From Euphorbia lathyris (Eukaryota; Streptophyta; Magnoliopsida; Malpighiales; Euphorbiaceae), in contig NC_088919.1 of assembly GCF_963576675.1 (NCBI RefSeq), forward strand, positions 51,234,501 to 51,298,500: a stretch of DNA of 64,000 nt. Direction: 5' to 3'. Shown piece by piece: positions 24,149-35,284 of the stretch. How positions within the stretch are numbered: the first letter of the stretch is position 1; each line of letters opens with the position of its first letter. Made by a program: the position numbers and the translations under genes. Below the pieces are notes generated by a model. That model was given only the letters and a program-made list of their open reading frames with translations, was not told the DNA's origin and did not search any database.

Positions 24149-25934
24149 TGTTGGAGTTTAGTGTCCTAAAGACAATTGTTTTAGGATATAAATATTAATG
24201 AATAAATTGTTTATTTAAATCATTTGCTTAATCAGATATGTAGCATTAAAATGTAACTATATATAAAGGCACAAAATCTTTCATAAAGAAAGTAATCCTA
24301 AGTTTGTTTAAGTAATTATAAAGTGTTCATACAAGTATGAAGTGAGACTGTACTTTATAATAAGATCAATAAACTTAAAATCAACCCAAGTCAAGTAATA
24401 TGTTATAGGGGTTGGCATATTACTGTTGAGACTTCATGTAACAGTGTTTTCTGTCGAGACAGAAAGCTGATCTCACAAGCTTTAGATATTTAGATATCTA
24501 GACAATTACATGGATCCGGTGAAGGAGTTCATTAGGATTGGGACCCGACTTGAGATAACAGCATGGATTAATTTATCTAAAAGTGTCAACTGTTCATCTC
24601 ATTTGTATTAGTAGGTATAACTAATCCTCAGACTCAAACATTCGTTAATTAGTGATTCTGGATTATGGAGTCTGGTACTTTGATTCTGTGCGAGCACGAT
24701 CCAACAGGTGAGAGCCTGTGGTGTGTGAGAGCAGGGTTGAGTATCACACAAAGTAATTGCAGAATAGTTAATGTCAGATTGAGCATTCGTCACTCCCGAT
24801 AAATGGGAGATATATCCAAATGGCCGGTTGTGGTGAATTAATTGAAATCCTTACAAGGTGATAGAGTTAAGAGTAGAAATAGAAATTTCACTTAACTTAT
24901 CTTTCAGAGTGAATTCAACCTGTACAAGTAAAACGGACCCTTCGCTATATGTAACCTTGACACGTTCCATGGTTATAAGGAATTGACCAACAGGATATAG
25001 TTGATGAAGGATCGTATTATACTGCACCTAATGCTGAAAGGTTAACGTCAGTTATCAAGCTGACTTCTTAATTGCTCTGGGGGAATATCATAGGTTCTGC
25101 CAGTAACAGCTCGCGATGGTATTCCGTTATATATATGTTGGGATTAATCAGGATGAATTAATTTCAAAGGATATATACGGCTAGTGGCAATAAAGAACCT
25201 AATGGGTCGCATATGGGACTTGGAACCAGAGGACGAAAATGTAATTAGTGGGACACACTGCATGGGCCGAAATTTAGTGTATTAATTAGGGATAATTAAT
25301 TTGATTTTATAATTATAATTAGATTATAGTTATGAATTAAATTAAAGGATTATCTGATAATATTAATTAGAAGTTGTAATGTGATTATAACTCTAATTAA
25401 TTATCCCTAACAATAATTAAATTACTAATTTGATTAGTAATATTATCTAAATATAATTAGTTATTATTTAAGATAATAGTAAGTGTTTATTTAATTATCT
25501 AATTAGTAATCCTATTCCGAATAAGATTCTAATTAATTAATTAATTAATACAACTAGGGTAGAGTTTTGAGAAGTCTATAAATAGACTCCCTAACTACAA
25601 ATTTCGGCCAACACTAAATAGAAGGGGCTAGAGGAATCGTTCCGCAACCGTCTCGGCTAATTACAATCTTTCTTACTCTCTCTTTGATCTCGTATCGATT
25701 CTGTTAGAGGCAGTCATTGCGATTGCTATTTATTAAGGTTGATTAATAATCGTCTTTCCTTTATGTGTTGTTTCTTTGGTTGTTCGTGATAAACGGATTA
25801 AGAGTTATGGGCAGTTCGTTTGCAACTGTAGATAGTTCTTCAGAAAAGGTATTTCATTCTATCCCTCTTTATATGAAATAACAATTAACGGATCTTGAAA
25901 AGGGAGAATAGATAAAATATATAAAATTTTATAT
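24149..25934 (+). repeat. 3' LTR of decayed copia element
   Basis: Starts TGTTGGAGTTTAGTG after the polypurine tract. It contains a TATA-like ctataaatagac (25576-25587) and matches the 5' LTR to about 25934. It preserves the uninterrupted target (ggatatatacggctag) of the solo LTR at 15889. The true 3' end is not seen: the next recognisable sequence is a LINE fragment. Confidence 0.85.
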
Positions 25935-25944
25935 TTCCGCTGCG

Positions 25945-26755
25945 CCTAGGCTTGTCTATTTTCCTACAGAAGTAGTTACCATAAAATCACCGTTGGTAGT
26001 GTCACAATTAGCCACTAAAGTTTCATCGGTTCTCACCTGAGCATTAACTTCTTGTCGGATGCTTGGTAAAACACATGTCAACTTGATATCCGTATCTACC
26101 ACAATTAGTACAAGCAACGTGTAGGCCCTCTTATTCAATCTGATACGTTACATAATTAACTTCAAATCTATCAATGGTTTTTGCAAATCGATCTCAACAC
26201 ACACACGGGCAAATCTTCCTTTTGATGCTTTTAGAGTATTCTTATCCACTTTTACATCCTTACCAAAGGAATTGGCAATTGCTGAAAGGAAATCAGGATC
26301 ATACATTTGGACTAGGAGGTTTGGAAACCTGACCCAGACCATTGTTGAAGCAATAATGGTTGTTGCTGCCTGGAAATCAGGGGACCAAGTTCGCGCAGAT
26401 AGATAATGTCCCTGGATTATCCAAGGACCATCTCTGATAACACATTGTCTGTCCTGAAGGTCTTTAAATTGTACAATGTGAATCCATAACCCACATCCAT
26501 AATTTCAACATCCCCCTTAGGTTTCCATAGTTCCATTGCCCGTTTCTGAAGGACTATGTACCCAATGTTTCTACCAAGAACTTTAATAAACAGAGCAGTA
26601 TTCCATGGAGTTGCCCAATTGTCAAGTAATTGTGGCGAAACCACAAAGCTCAGTTTTAATGGATTTACCATTGAAATAGAAATCAATCCTTCCGCCATGA
26701 GATCTCTCGGGTTGAATGGTTTAGAAATATAGGGCTTTCCAACCAGCGAATTTTT
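25945..26755 (-). pseudogene. LINE (L1-type) ORF1 fragment, DUF4283 with zinc knuckle
   Basis: Minus-strand pieces read ALFIKVLGRNIGYIVLQKRA, WKPKGDVEIMDVGYGF, DGPWIIQGHYLSARTWSPDF, MVWVRFPNLLVQMYDPDFLS, GKDVKVDKNTLKASKGRFAR and VCVEIDLQKPL. These are the conserved blocks of the DUF4283 region of plant LINE ORF1 and related proteins. A CCHC knuckle follows in another frame (near 26095-26050: CTNCGRYGYQVDMC), with Tyr in place of the zinc-binding His. At least two frameshifts (near 26425 and 26140) break the gene. No RT or endonuclease is adjacent. Confidence 0.82.
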
Positions 26756-27112
26756 TTGTTATTAAATCCTTAATCTTTCTTATATTTTTTTAACATATTT
26801 TTTTATATGTTAAGTATTTGATAAATTTAAATTGTATATATTAAATTTTGGTGACTAGAAAATCAGTTTAATTTAAACATAAAACTCGGTTTTGACAAAT
26901 TATAATTTACCGATTATTTTTCAAAAATAATAATTGCATATATTATGTGGATTCAAAATTTAGATTTTTAATAATTTAAATATTTTTTTACTCTTTCAGA
27001 CAAAATTTACATATATTTATTTGTAACTGTAAAAAAAAGTAAACTTTTAACTGCTAATTACTTATCATCGAGGGTTTAAATTAATCATTTAATAAGTTCG
27101 CCACATGAAATA
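26756..27112. other. AT-rich spacer
   Basis: No gene or clear repeat was seen. The last eight bases (27105-27112, ATGAAATA) are the target duplication of the following MITE. Confidence 0.45.
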
Positions 27113-27588
27113 AGGCTTAATGCATATATACACACCTAAACTTGACAAATTTTGCCTAATGGCACCCTGAACTTTTAAAATAACCTATCATACACCTATA
27201 GTTGTCTTTAAAAACCTATCGCACACCTATAATTACCTTTAAAAACCTATCACACACTTATAGTTGGCTCATTCGGACCTCCTACATACAAAATCGTTGA
27301 TTTTTTGTTTCTGACGGATAAGGTGGCATACCGAACGAACTCCCGTGCTTTTCTTTTTTTCTATAACACGCATACCACTTCGTTCGTTAAAGACGAAAGA
27401 TCAACGATTTTGTGTGCAGGAGGTCCAGATGAGGCAACTATAGGTGTGTAATAGATTTTTCAAGACAACTATAGGTGTGTAATGGGTTTTTAAAACCAAC
27501 TATAGGTGTGTGATAGGTTATTTTAAAAGTTCAGGGTGCCAATAGGCAAAACGTGCCAAGTTCAAGGGTGTAAATATGCATTAAGCCT
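27113..27588. mobile_element. foldback MITE, 476 bp, 8-bp target duplication
   Basis: The ends are AGGCTTAATGCATATATACA and its reverse complement. The element folds over about 200 bp per arm, with repeated phrases (cacacctatagttg on the left, caactataggtgtg on the right) around a GC-richer centre. It is flanked by ATGAAATA at 27105-27112 and 27589-27596. An 8-bp duplication fits hAT-type elements; Mutator-like is less likely. No protein is encoded. Confidence 0.9.
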
Positions 27589-27787
27589 ATGAAATAACAC
27601 TTCTAATTTTTAATTTTTTTATTGTGGGTTTGATCATTCATTTGTCCAAAATATATGAACTTGATTAAATGCTATTTCTATGTCTCAATATATCTTCTAC
27701 TTGGGCCTAAAAATTGGTCTGAAAAGCCCATAATCATTGTGAACAAACTTGGCTGGGCAATTTTATTTGAACAAATTACTACCTTTT
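27589..27787. other. spacer
   Basis: Short AT-rich stretch between the MITE and repeat X copy D. No feature was recognised. Confidence 0.4.
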
Positions 27788-28131
27788 TTTTAGACTTTTA
27801 CCATAATTGATATGTTATTAGTGATAACATGACACCTACACAAGTAGAGTAAAGATAACAAGATTTGTGACTGAGGAGAGACTTCGTTAATATGGTTGGA
27901 AATTGGTCTAATTTGTCAAAGTTAGGTCCTTAATTGTACCATTTAGAGTATTAGAAGATAAAATCGCTTTTAGTCGATTGTTATAGAATTTTTTTGTACC
28001 TTATCTCATATATATATTGATGCAAAAATTCAAAATTAGGTATAAATAACAACAAAAAGGAGTGACTGGTTCATGATCCACTGATATTAAGAGGTGTTTG
28101 AGATATTCTCTAGTAATATATGGGTGCTCTA
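27788..28131 (+). repeat. repeat X, copy D, interrupted
   Basis: Matches about 7033-7370 of copy B. It ends at gggtgctcta, mid-unit, where the outer Athila-like LTR begins. The rest of this copy would lie beyond the window if the outer element has a second end. CTCTA (28127-28131) is the predicted target duplication. Confidence 0.75.
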
Positions 28132-29926
28132 TGATGCGTGTCGTCTAGTGGTGTTTTCTACGATAAAATGTATATCACGATGATTGCGCTATGACTATGG
28201 ATATGGTCTTTCTAAGTGCTTTGTATCTACTAGACGTCACTACGTAGGGGCAAGTGTACCTCGTCGTATCAAGTAATAATCCGGTTAAGACCGGCTATCG
28301 AATCCACGGGATTTATAACTGCAAGTATTAAATGACTCGGTTTTATACGTTATTTAAGCGGTGAATACTTTGAGGTTGGTGTGAGACACAACTACAAACT
28401 ACTCCTAACTACGTGTGAGGCGAATTTATATAACGAAACTCTATGGAGTGATATAAATGCGATAAGTTATAACTATGACAAATAATGACTTCTAATGTTT
28501 ATACGGTTGATGGTTTGCTCGTGCAAAGACGACTACGTGTAGAGAAACCGACCCGTGAAGTACTTAGACTACGTGGTTCCTAGTCAAGGCGTGTCTAATG
28601 CTTGGGACCAGAAATTAGGGCCCGTAAGTTCCGTGGTTTGTCAATTCCTACGGTTTCCGGTTTGTCACTTCCGGTAAGGCAACACCTATATGAATCCCTA
28701 AAAATAGCCCGAATGGCATCGGAAGTCGCGTTCTCCTACACAACAATCAATTATAAATATCAAAACAAGTAACAAACATCAACACATATATAGAAAAGAA
28801 GATTATGAATCATAAATTATAAATATGGAAAGTGTAAATATGGATTACAAACAAGCCTACTACATAGGATGAGATCAAGCTAATTAGCAAGTGTAAAGGG
28901 AAGAATCCACCCTCGGAACTAGCTAACCGGACTCAAAAGCCGTCTCTAAGGACTTGAATGGTGGAGCTCTCGAGCTTGGTGTGCGGAGATGGAGCGGGAC
29001 TTTGATGAAATGCCGGGAGCAACAGACAAGCTCTCGAGATGGAAGAGTTTAGTTACACAAAGCCTAAAAACAAATCTAAACTACAACAATCAAAACAAGT
29101 ATAGTTTTTGCTCTTTCTAATGGTGTGTGTTTGTGTGTATCAAGAGCTGCCTATTTATACATATCAAGCTAGGGCAAAATTGTAACTTTGCAAGGTACAA
29201 GTATGGAGCAACATTATTTATGCAGAAATCCCATAATACGCCCCGTGTATGGTGGAGTACGTCTCGCGTGTATGCCCATTCCGTCGGAAATCTCCTGCAT
29301 GTGGACCAATTCCGGATCTTGATGTCTCAAACACGCCCCGCGTAGGATGGACTGCTCCTTGCGTGTTTGAGTCTCTGACTTTTTATTGCTTGATTTGGTC
29401 CTTTTACGCCCTGCGTAAATGAGTTTCTGATCTTTTTGCATTGAAGAATTCCCTTACACGTCCTGCGTGTAAGCTGGTACGCCTCGCGTATGGATCGTTG
29501 ACTCAGGGAGACCATGCAGTCTGACTTTTCAGGATTAGGCAATTATTTCTGACATGTGTTTATACGCCTCGCGTAAGTTGGCGTACGCCTCGCGTATGCT
29601 GACTAGATTCCACGTGGTGTTTGTGGATATGGCAATTATTTCTGACTTTATGTTTCACGCCCCGCGTATGGGATGATGCGCCTCGCGTATTTGAGTGGAT
29701 TTTCACTCCTTGCTCGTACCTGAAATACAAATCTCGGGACCGAGTTAGCTTAATGTTTTTATTTCCTAAATTACTCAAAAATAAGGGAAATTAACTGAAA
29801 GCACGGAATTTATCTTTATTCCGTTATTTTATTAAAACACTCTATTTTTGTAATTAAACTTATTTGTTTCTTCTAAAATTAACCCGTAAATCACGCTAAA
29901 AGATAGGGGTAAAAATACCCCTATCA
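28132..29926 (-). repeat. 3' LTR of Athila-like element #1, 1,795 bp
   Basis: Plus-strand ends are TGATGCGTG and CCCCTATCA; read on the minus strand it starts TGATAGGGGTA like the LTRs at 38345 and 45843. It carries 11 copies of the CpG-rich motif between 29238 and 29688. It is clearly more diverged from those two LTRs than they are from each other. Confidence 0.9.
29238..29688 (-). repeat. array of paired CpG-rich 11-mers in LTR #1
   Basis: Plus-strand form ACGCCCCGCGT and variants at 29238/29259, 29333/29354, 29408 (single), 29459/29480, 29564/29585 and 29657/29678. Pair members are in direct orientation with 10-bp spacers, so their starts are 21 bp apart. Spacer sequences differ while their length does not. 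Confidence 0.9.
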
Positions 29927-30189
29927 AACCTCCTCGGACTTTAAAGTTTTACTTGTCCTCAAGTAAAAGAAATCAAAAGACAAGGGATTGAGATTATTAA
30001 GAAACAAACCGACGGTTGGTTTTACCAATTGCGTGATTTCAAAGTTAAAGTTTTATGCAAAGTTTTCGACGAGTACCTACGCAAACAATCGAGCCACCAA
30101 AACTTGTTTGAAACCTCCATAATTAAAATTAATAGGCAATAATAATGGGGGTTGATTATCTTTTGAGAACCCGATAATACCTCACCAAG

Positions 30190-30600
30190 CACTACAACAA
30201 ATCATCATTTACGCCACGGTTAAAATCGTGGCACAAGTGTACTATTTCCGTGGCTATGCTATTTAGCCATGGAAATTCAAGATGGGTACGCCCGTGGCGC
30301 AACTGAGCGTGGCTAGGTAGTTGCCACGGAAAAATAATGGTCGTGGCATAAATTGATTTTTATGCCACGGAAAATTCAGTGGCTAATCATAAACCTTTGC
30401 CACACGTAAAACCGTGGCAAATCAGAGCATCCCGTGGCAATCAATCTCACTTAGCTACTAGCATAACCGTGGCGAAAATAAAACACATCTCTCTAGAAAT
30501 CTTGTTTAGCCACGAGCATAGTTATGGCAAAAAGAGAACACTTGTAGCTAGAAACCTTATTTAGTCACGACCATGGTCATGGTAAACTTAATCAAATTTT
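30190..30600. repeat. left subterminal repeat region of CACTA element
   Basis: At least a dozen copies of GCCACGG or its complement in mixed orientation and varied spacing, often preceded by an A/T run. In CACTA elements such repeats are the transposase-binding sites. Confidence 0.85.
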
Positions 30601-31020
30601 AGTAATTAGTTTTTAATGAATTTCTAATTTCTTTTATTATTATCAGTAACTTTTGAATTGAATGGAAGTATATTAAATTAGTTGGAAAAAAAAATAAAAA
30701 AATAAACAAAGTATAAAATTTTAATCATTCTTAATGAAAAATAAATAATTATTAAAAGAATATCAATCATTCAAGAAAGAAACTTTCAACAACATAAAAA
30801 AAAATCTTCCAAGTGGAAAACAAAATATTAAAAAAAATATTATTGTTAGTACAATGAATATGAATCACAATGGAAAAAATCATATCGTTCAATATAATCA
30901 GCTTTTCAAAGTTACAACCCCGATACAATACCTCCTTGTTGATTTCTGCAGATCCCAAAACAATCATCTGTTAAAGAGAAAAAAAAAAGTTTATTTTATA
31001 CTGATATGATTAAAAGTAAC
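30601..31020. other. AT-rich CACTA interior
   Basis: Very AT-rich DNA. I see no gene or organised repeat. Confidence 0.45.
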
Positions 31021-31750
31021 AGTAGGTAGAGTGACTGTTGCCCATTCCAAGAGTCCCTTCAATCCTTTTCCAAGAAATAGAAAAAGGTCTGTTCTTTTGA
31101 CTTGTCGGGAGTACGTTCAGACTTTCGAGAAGCTGGCTTGCATGCTGGTAAGTTAAGTGAAGAGTGCCCACCGACACGGTGGGAGAGATGCGGAGTTCAC
31201 AGCAAAATGAGACTGTTCACAACAAACTTAACTTTAAGGGACTCGGAGAAACCTCCTTCATTCTACCTCTTGCTCGGGTCTCTAATGGATCTTATTCAAG
31301 AAGGAAGCGTTGTGGCATTGGTGAACTCGAGTTGCCAGAAAGAGCTAGACTAGACGGTTTACTGATGTCTCCCGACCCCGTTTCTGGTACCAGCCGAAAA
31401 GAGTCGACAAAAGCAGCATGTAAAATAGAAATTATCTTTCGGAGAGATGGCCGAGTGGTTGATAGCTCCGGTCTTGAAAACCGGTATAGTTCGCAAACAA
31501 CTATCGAGGGTTCGGACCCGGTTTGGCATGAGTAGCCAGACTTGGGGTTAGCTACACGGAGCATCTCTTTCTTACCCTTCGGGTGGTAACAGGGAAGCTC
31601 TCTAATAGATCACTTAAGACAATGGAAATTAACTACAGCAAATGACAGAAACTTAAGAACACGAGGGAACCTCTTTTAACTTTCCCTTAAAAGGAGTCTT
31701 TACGCCGAAAGGACTAATCCGCACAGTAAGCATTTACAATAACGTATTAA
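31021..31750 (+). other. organelle-like insert inside the CACTA element
   Basis: About 730 bp of distinctly GC-richer DNA. It reads like plant organellar intergenic sequence and includes a tRNA-Ser remnant. Open frames here match nothing I recognise. Plastid origin is suggested by the tRNA; a mitochondrial copy of plastid DNA is equally possible. Limits are set by base composition only. Confidence 0.5.
31441..31512 (+). pseudogene. tRNA-Ser(UGA)-like sequence, plastid type, 3' end lost
   Basis: Starts ggagagatggccgagtggtt, the plastid trnS-UGA acceptor and D arm. The anticodon stem-loop ccggtcttgaaaaccgg has anticodon TGA, and the long variable arm pairs tatagtt with aactat. The T arm is degenerate (gaggg-ttcggac-ccggt), and the matching 3' acceptor strand (expected tctctcc) is missing. 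It is therefore a remnant, not a working tRNA gene. Confidence 0.72.
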
Positions 31751-32052
31751 TGTATCAAATTGGTACTCAAATTTTATTGGCAATTGTATTGTGATGCAAG
31801 TTGAATGGCTAGCATGACTATTATAGGGCACTTTTCTACTAAGAGAAGCATTGCCTATTATGAAAAACTTTAAAGTAAAATTACAAAAGAAGAAAAAGCA
31901 TTCTCAAATCAGATGACCAATAGCCAGTAAATTGACAAAGTGCTAATTAAAAATAATTTAGAAAATTAACCTTAAACACAATTTTGATCATGTGATCATA
32001 ATTTAGAAAATAAAAACAAATGACCAATAACCAATAGTTTCTAATTATAGAG
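31751..32052. other. spacer in CACTA interior
   Basis: AT-rich. It holds short phrases repeated near 32560-32650 (gaccat/gatcatgtgat, aatttagaaaataaaaa), suggesting a local duplication around the MITE. No gene. Confidence 0.4.
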
Positions 32053-32545
32053 GGTTAAGGTGCAAAAACACTTATAACGTTTTGGGTCAGGAGAAATTTT
32101 ACCCTTAACGTTTAAAATAGTGCAATTTTACCCCTAACATTGATAGCCAAGAGCAATTTTATCAATTTGCGTCAATTTCAAACACTATTATAAAACGCAT
32201 ATATTTTATTCCTTATTCTGCACCAATTGCATATCAGTTAGTTTAAAAAAATATCATTGTTTTTTATAATTTAATAATAGAATTAGAGATTAATATTTAT
32301 AAATTCGTGAATTTTTTGAATTTTTTTTTTGTCCAATTCATACGAAAGACATTATTTTTTTTACATCTCAACATATGTTTGTCATTCGTTGCTGATAAAA
32401 TGACGCACATGTGAATTGTAGATGACAAGATTCATGACCGAGAAGATATTTTGATGAATTATTTCTCAAATTGATCCAATTTATCAATGTTATGGTAAAA
32501 TTGCTTTTGGCTTCCAACGTTAGGGGTATTTATGCACCTTAATCC
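32053..32545. mobile_element. foldback MITE, about 490 bp
   Basis: Starts ggttaaggtgcaaaaacac and ends gtatttatgcaccttaatcc. The arms pair imperfectly and share 'acccctaacgtt' phrases. The interior is AT-rich and non-coding. I could not settle a target duplication. Confidence 0.75.
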
Positions 32546-32955
32546 AATTACAAATAATTTAGAAAACAAAATCTTAAATACTTTAAGCAATTATGACCAT
32601 GTGATTGACAAAGTGCCTGTAATTTAGAAAATAAAAATATTACTTAGTAGTTTCAACCACCAACTAGCATATGATATTTTTCCATCAAGGACTAATACCG
32701 ACAGTGCTCTCAAAACTAAGAACTACTAAGCCCAATTTTTGGATCAGCAGATCTTATTTTCTTCATCCATAATTTGACTAGTTGCACTTCATATTTTCCA
32801 AATCAAGTTCTTCAATGTTAATTATATGATAATTAAGGAATGCACTGTGCCCAACTTATAATGTTCAAGCATAACATTAATCACAAAAGCAAAAGCAAAC
32901 AGCCAAATATGAAAGTGCACATCCAATTTACTTTAGCAAGAAACAAATTACTTAC

Positions 32956-33125
32956 AGGCAGATGCTCATTGAGATCCCATAATCGTAACATGTTGTCTGT
33001 ATATGCTGAAGGAAGCTCACTATTTGACAAGAATTTCATGTAGGAAACAGCTTTCATGTGCCCACTGAATACATGAAATGATTGGTTGATGTTCCTCAAG
33101 TCATAATAGTGACTATGGTGGTCTC
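32956..33125 (-). pseudogene. COP1-like WD40 exon
   Basis: COP1 is a nuclear E3 ubiquitin ligase of light signalling with a C-terminal WD40 propeller. This single minus-strand exon reads DHHSHYYDLRNINQSFHVFS, then GHMKAVSYMKFLSNSELPSA and YTDNMLRLWDLNEHLP, closely matching a COP1 blade pair (DHHIHYYDLRN, GHKKAVSYVKFLSN, STDSTLRLWD). It ends at a GTAAGT donor (intron from 32955 downward) and starts after an AG (acceptor tag at 33126-33128). Neighbouring COP1 exons are not recognisable. Several conserved residues differ (for example Ala-Tyr-Thr-Asp for Ala-Ser-Thr-Asp). It lies inside the CACTA element, so a captured gene fragment is the simplest reading. It could also be from a SPA-type paralogue. 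Confidence 0.8.
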
Positions 33126-33599
33126 CTAAACGAATTTGTAGAAAGGTCACACAGTTAACGGCTTCAAATGTAAAATCAGCATATACTTGTGGTCTACTGT
33201 TTTTCAGCATGTAAAACCTATATAAACTGAAAAACAGTAGACCTTGAAAGTGCAATACTTGAAAATCCAATGCAATGCAACAGACCTTCCTAAAAGATCA
33301 AGAGAGGTTGTACTTAAACCAAAAGACTACATGAGATACCCATATAAAATTGAATATGCTAACTACCCAAAACTATATCCTCGAAACTAACAATTCATAG
33401 CTAAGAATTGACTATAAATTAAAATGATTAATCGTTTAGTAAGATTACTGAAACCAATTACCAATCTTAGTAGACCGTTAGCCGGTTTTCGATAAGAATC
33501 ATTGAATTTTTGCCATGTCCTGAAACCAAAAGACAAAATCAGATTGTGATACATAAATAACTATGTTAATCTCCCCAAACTAACTAATTAGATGCTTAT
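33126..33599 (-). other. possible intron/flank of the captured fragment
   Basis: No further exon was recognised. A strong hairpin sits at 33192-33243 (ggtctactgtttttca pairing with tgaaaaacagtagacc). Part of it, tatataaact(g)aaaaacagtagacc, recurs at 62092-62113 on the other side of the gypsy element. Confidence 0.45.
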
Positions 33600-34406
33600 T
33601 GTCACGGGCACAATTCCTTAGCCAATTGTCGTCCGTGCGGCACTAGCAATATTCTCCCCCGAATTGCTAGTTCAGCCTCTCCCACGTGCCTTAGCAAGCT
33701 TTGTTGCCTTAGCGAAACTAAAGTCACAAGTATAAGAAATGCACAAGAGTGTGAGGAAATGAACAAGTATTGTATTGCACACAAAGAATGCTTTACAAGG
33801 ATGTTTGAGAGCTTGGAGTTTTCAAAAAGTGATTTACAAATGACCCCTCACTCCTATTTATAGGCCTCCAAGCCTCTCAAGAATGTTCTAGAGATTTACA
33901 AGGAAAAAGAATCTAGAAATTTCTAGGGAATACTAATTTAGAAGTGCTTGGGCCCTTCTAGGTGCTGCTGGGTGCTGCTTGGACATTGCTGGCCGAATCT
34001 GGAAGCTTCTGGGCATTGCTTGGGCAGTTGGGCAGCTTTCTGGCCCGTAGGCACAAACTGAGGTTAATTTTGCGGGCAGCTGCGGGCAGGGATTAACCTC
34101 TTAGCCAATTCTCGAAATTAGTAGACTTCTCCCGTGCCTTCTAGAATCTTCTGGGCTTCTCTAGATATATAAATGATGTGTGCAAAGTTTGGTGGCCATT
34201 GGATAAACCTAACTCCCCAAAGTAGAAATATGTGGTGTGTGGGGCTTCGTAGTGTCTGCCGACAGACGGACCCGACTTGGTATAAGACACACTATAGGGG
34301 GGGTGTGTCTCTGCGTGTGTCAGGGATCGGCAGCGCGCCTGGCTGCCACGGGCCCGTAGGCTATCCTAATTGGCCCGGAGTGGGGGAAACTAAGCGGTCT
34401 GTTACA
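33600..34406 (-). mobile_element. solo LTR, 807 bp, minus orientation
   Basis: Plus-strand ends TGTCACGGGCA and TCTGTTACA. On the minus strand this is an LTR starting TGTAACAGACC and ending GTGACA, with TATA box ctataaatag (plus 33854-33866) in the expected direction. TTAT flanks both sides (33596-33599, 34407-34410), one base short of a normal 5-bp duplication. It is GC-richer than its surroundings, and no partner LTR is present. Confidence 0.7.
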
Positions 34407-34774
34407 TTATGCATTGAAAATAACAATATAAGGAATTTATTGTGCACAACCTGGAATTTCACATCCCTTCTGACTATATATACAAGTCACCAAATGCGTT
34501 TACTGTCTCTCAACTCAAAACTTTCCTAATATCTGAAATATTTTTTCCAAAAACAGAAAATAAGCATGATTAGCCAAAAGCAACTCACCAAAATAGCAAA
34601 AAGATAGCATTGGCAAGGGATTGATGCATTTCCACAAGCTTTTGAACTCTTGGACCTCAAATTGAAGTGTAGCAATAAGGTAGCCATTTAATGTCCCTTT
34701 TTTGCACTTTATTTTTTCCAAAGGTTGAACCTAAACAGATTCATGAGGCAGAACACACTTAAGTGTAAACTAAA
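34407..34774. other. CACTA interior left of the gypsy insertion
   Basis: No recognised gene. A minus-strand open stretch near 34530-34721 followed by a GTGAGT donor-like site (near 34586) might be another captured exon, but I do not recognise the peptide. The last five bases CTAAA (34770-34774) are the target duplication of the gypsy element. Confidence 0.45.
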
Positions 34775-35284
34775 TGATACAGATTGAAAGCGATAAATGA
34801 AGGTTTTAATCGTAAACCAACAAAGAGGTTCTTCTCTAGCTAAACTAGAAGGAGTGAATCCCAATAACAAGGTATAAACCTTAGGTTCTCAAAGAGAATG
34901 ATTTTTTATTGATAAAAAAGTTGGTTCATCCTTACAAAATGAGGGTTTAAATACATCCTCCTAATGATAATAAAAGACAAGGACTACCCCTATTAGGGTT
35001 TCAATAAGGCTATCCGTAAAAGGGTAAAATAGGTGATACGCCCCGACAATCAGTACAATGGTACATGTACGGATTGTCGGGTTGTTGGAGAATTACTTTG
35101 GAAGGAAGTAAACCTAGAGATCCGCCCAGGGTAGATGTTGATACGACTCTTTGTGTACTCCTAGATCCGCCCCGCTCGTATGTCCTGGGGATCCGCCCTC
35201 CTCGGTATAACCTCCGTGGGCTTGATGTCTGAGGATCCGCCAGAGCACGCGTGATCAGTGCTGTCAGTTAGGATGTCCGCATCA
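34775..35284 (-). repeat. 3' LTR of gypsy element, 510 bp
   Basis: Plus-strand start tgatacagattgaaagcg, end atgtccgcatca. By eye it differs from the other LTR at about 11 positions over roughly 460 comparable bases, plus one replaced patch near 35160-35205. The integrase frame continues about 124 bp into it. Confidence 0.92.

Larger units (their letters stand above)
14961..25934 (+). mobile_element. heavily decayed Ty1/copia element with long LTRs
   Basis: LTR sequence at 14961-15888 plus 18453-19209 matches 24149-25934. Between them lie copia gag, integrase and RT traces on the plus strand, and a polypurine tract aagtgggagaa (24138-24148) precedes the 3' LTR. The 5' LTR lacks its first 100 bases or so and abuts repeat X. 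Every gene has many stops and shifts. Neither outer end shows a target duplication. I found no primer-binding site after the 5' LTR. Confidence 0.85.
28132..30189 (-). mobile_element. outer Athila-like element #1: 3' LTR and part of the 3' internal region
   Basis: Reads as the reverse complement of the Athila-like element at 38345-47536. LTR at 28132-29926, then a polypurine tract (reverse complement of gaggaggtt) and 3' internal sequence matching 45590-45842. It is cut at 30189 by the CACTA element and resumes at 63750. No coding sequence of this element is in the window. Confidence 0.9.

Noticed and set aside
31292..31564. Open frames in the GC-rich block at 31.1-31.6 kb as genes
   Set aside because: They overlap the tRNA-Ser remnant on both strands and match no family I know; GC-rich non-coding DNA explains them.
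33600..34406. Treating this LTR as a third copy of family L because both start TGTCACG
   Set aside because: Beyond the terminal bases the sequences, lengths and base composition do not match.
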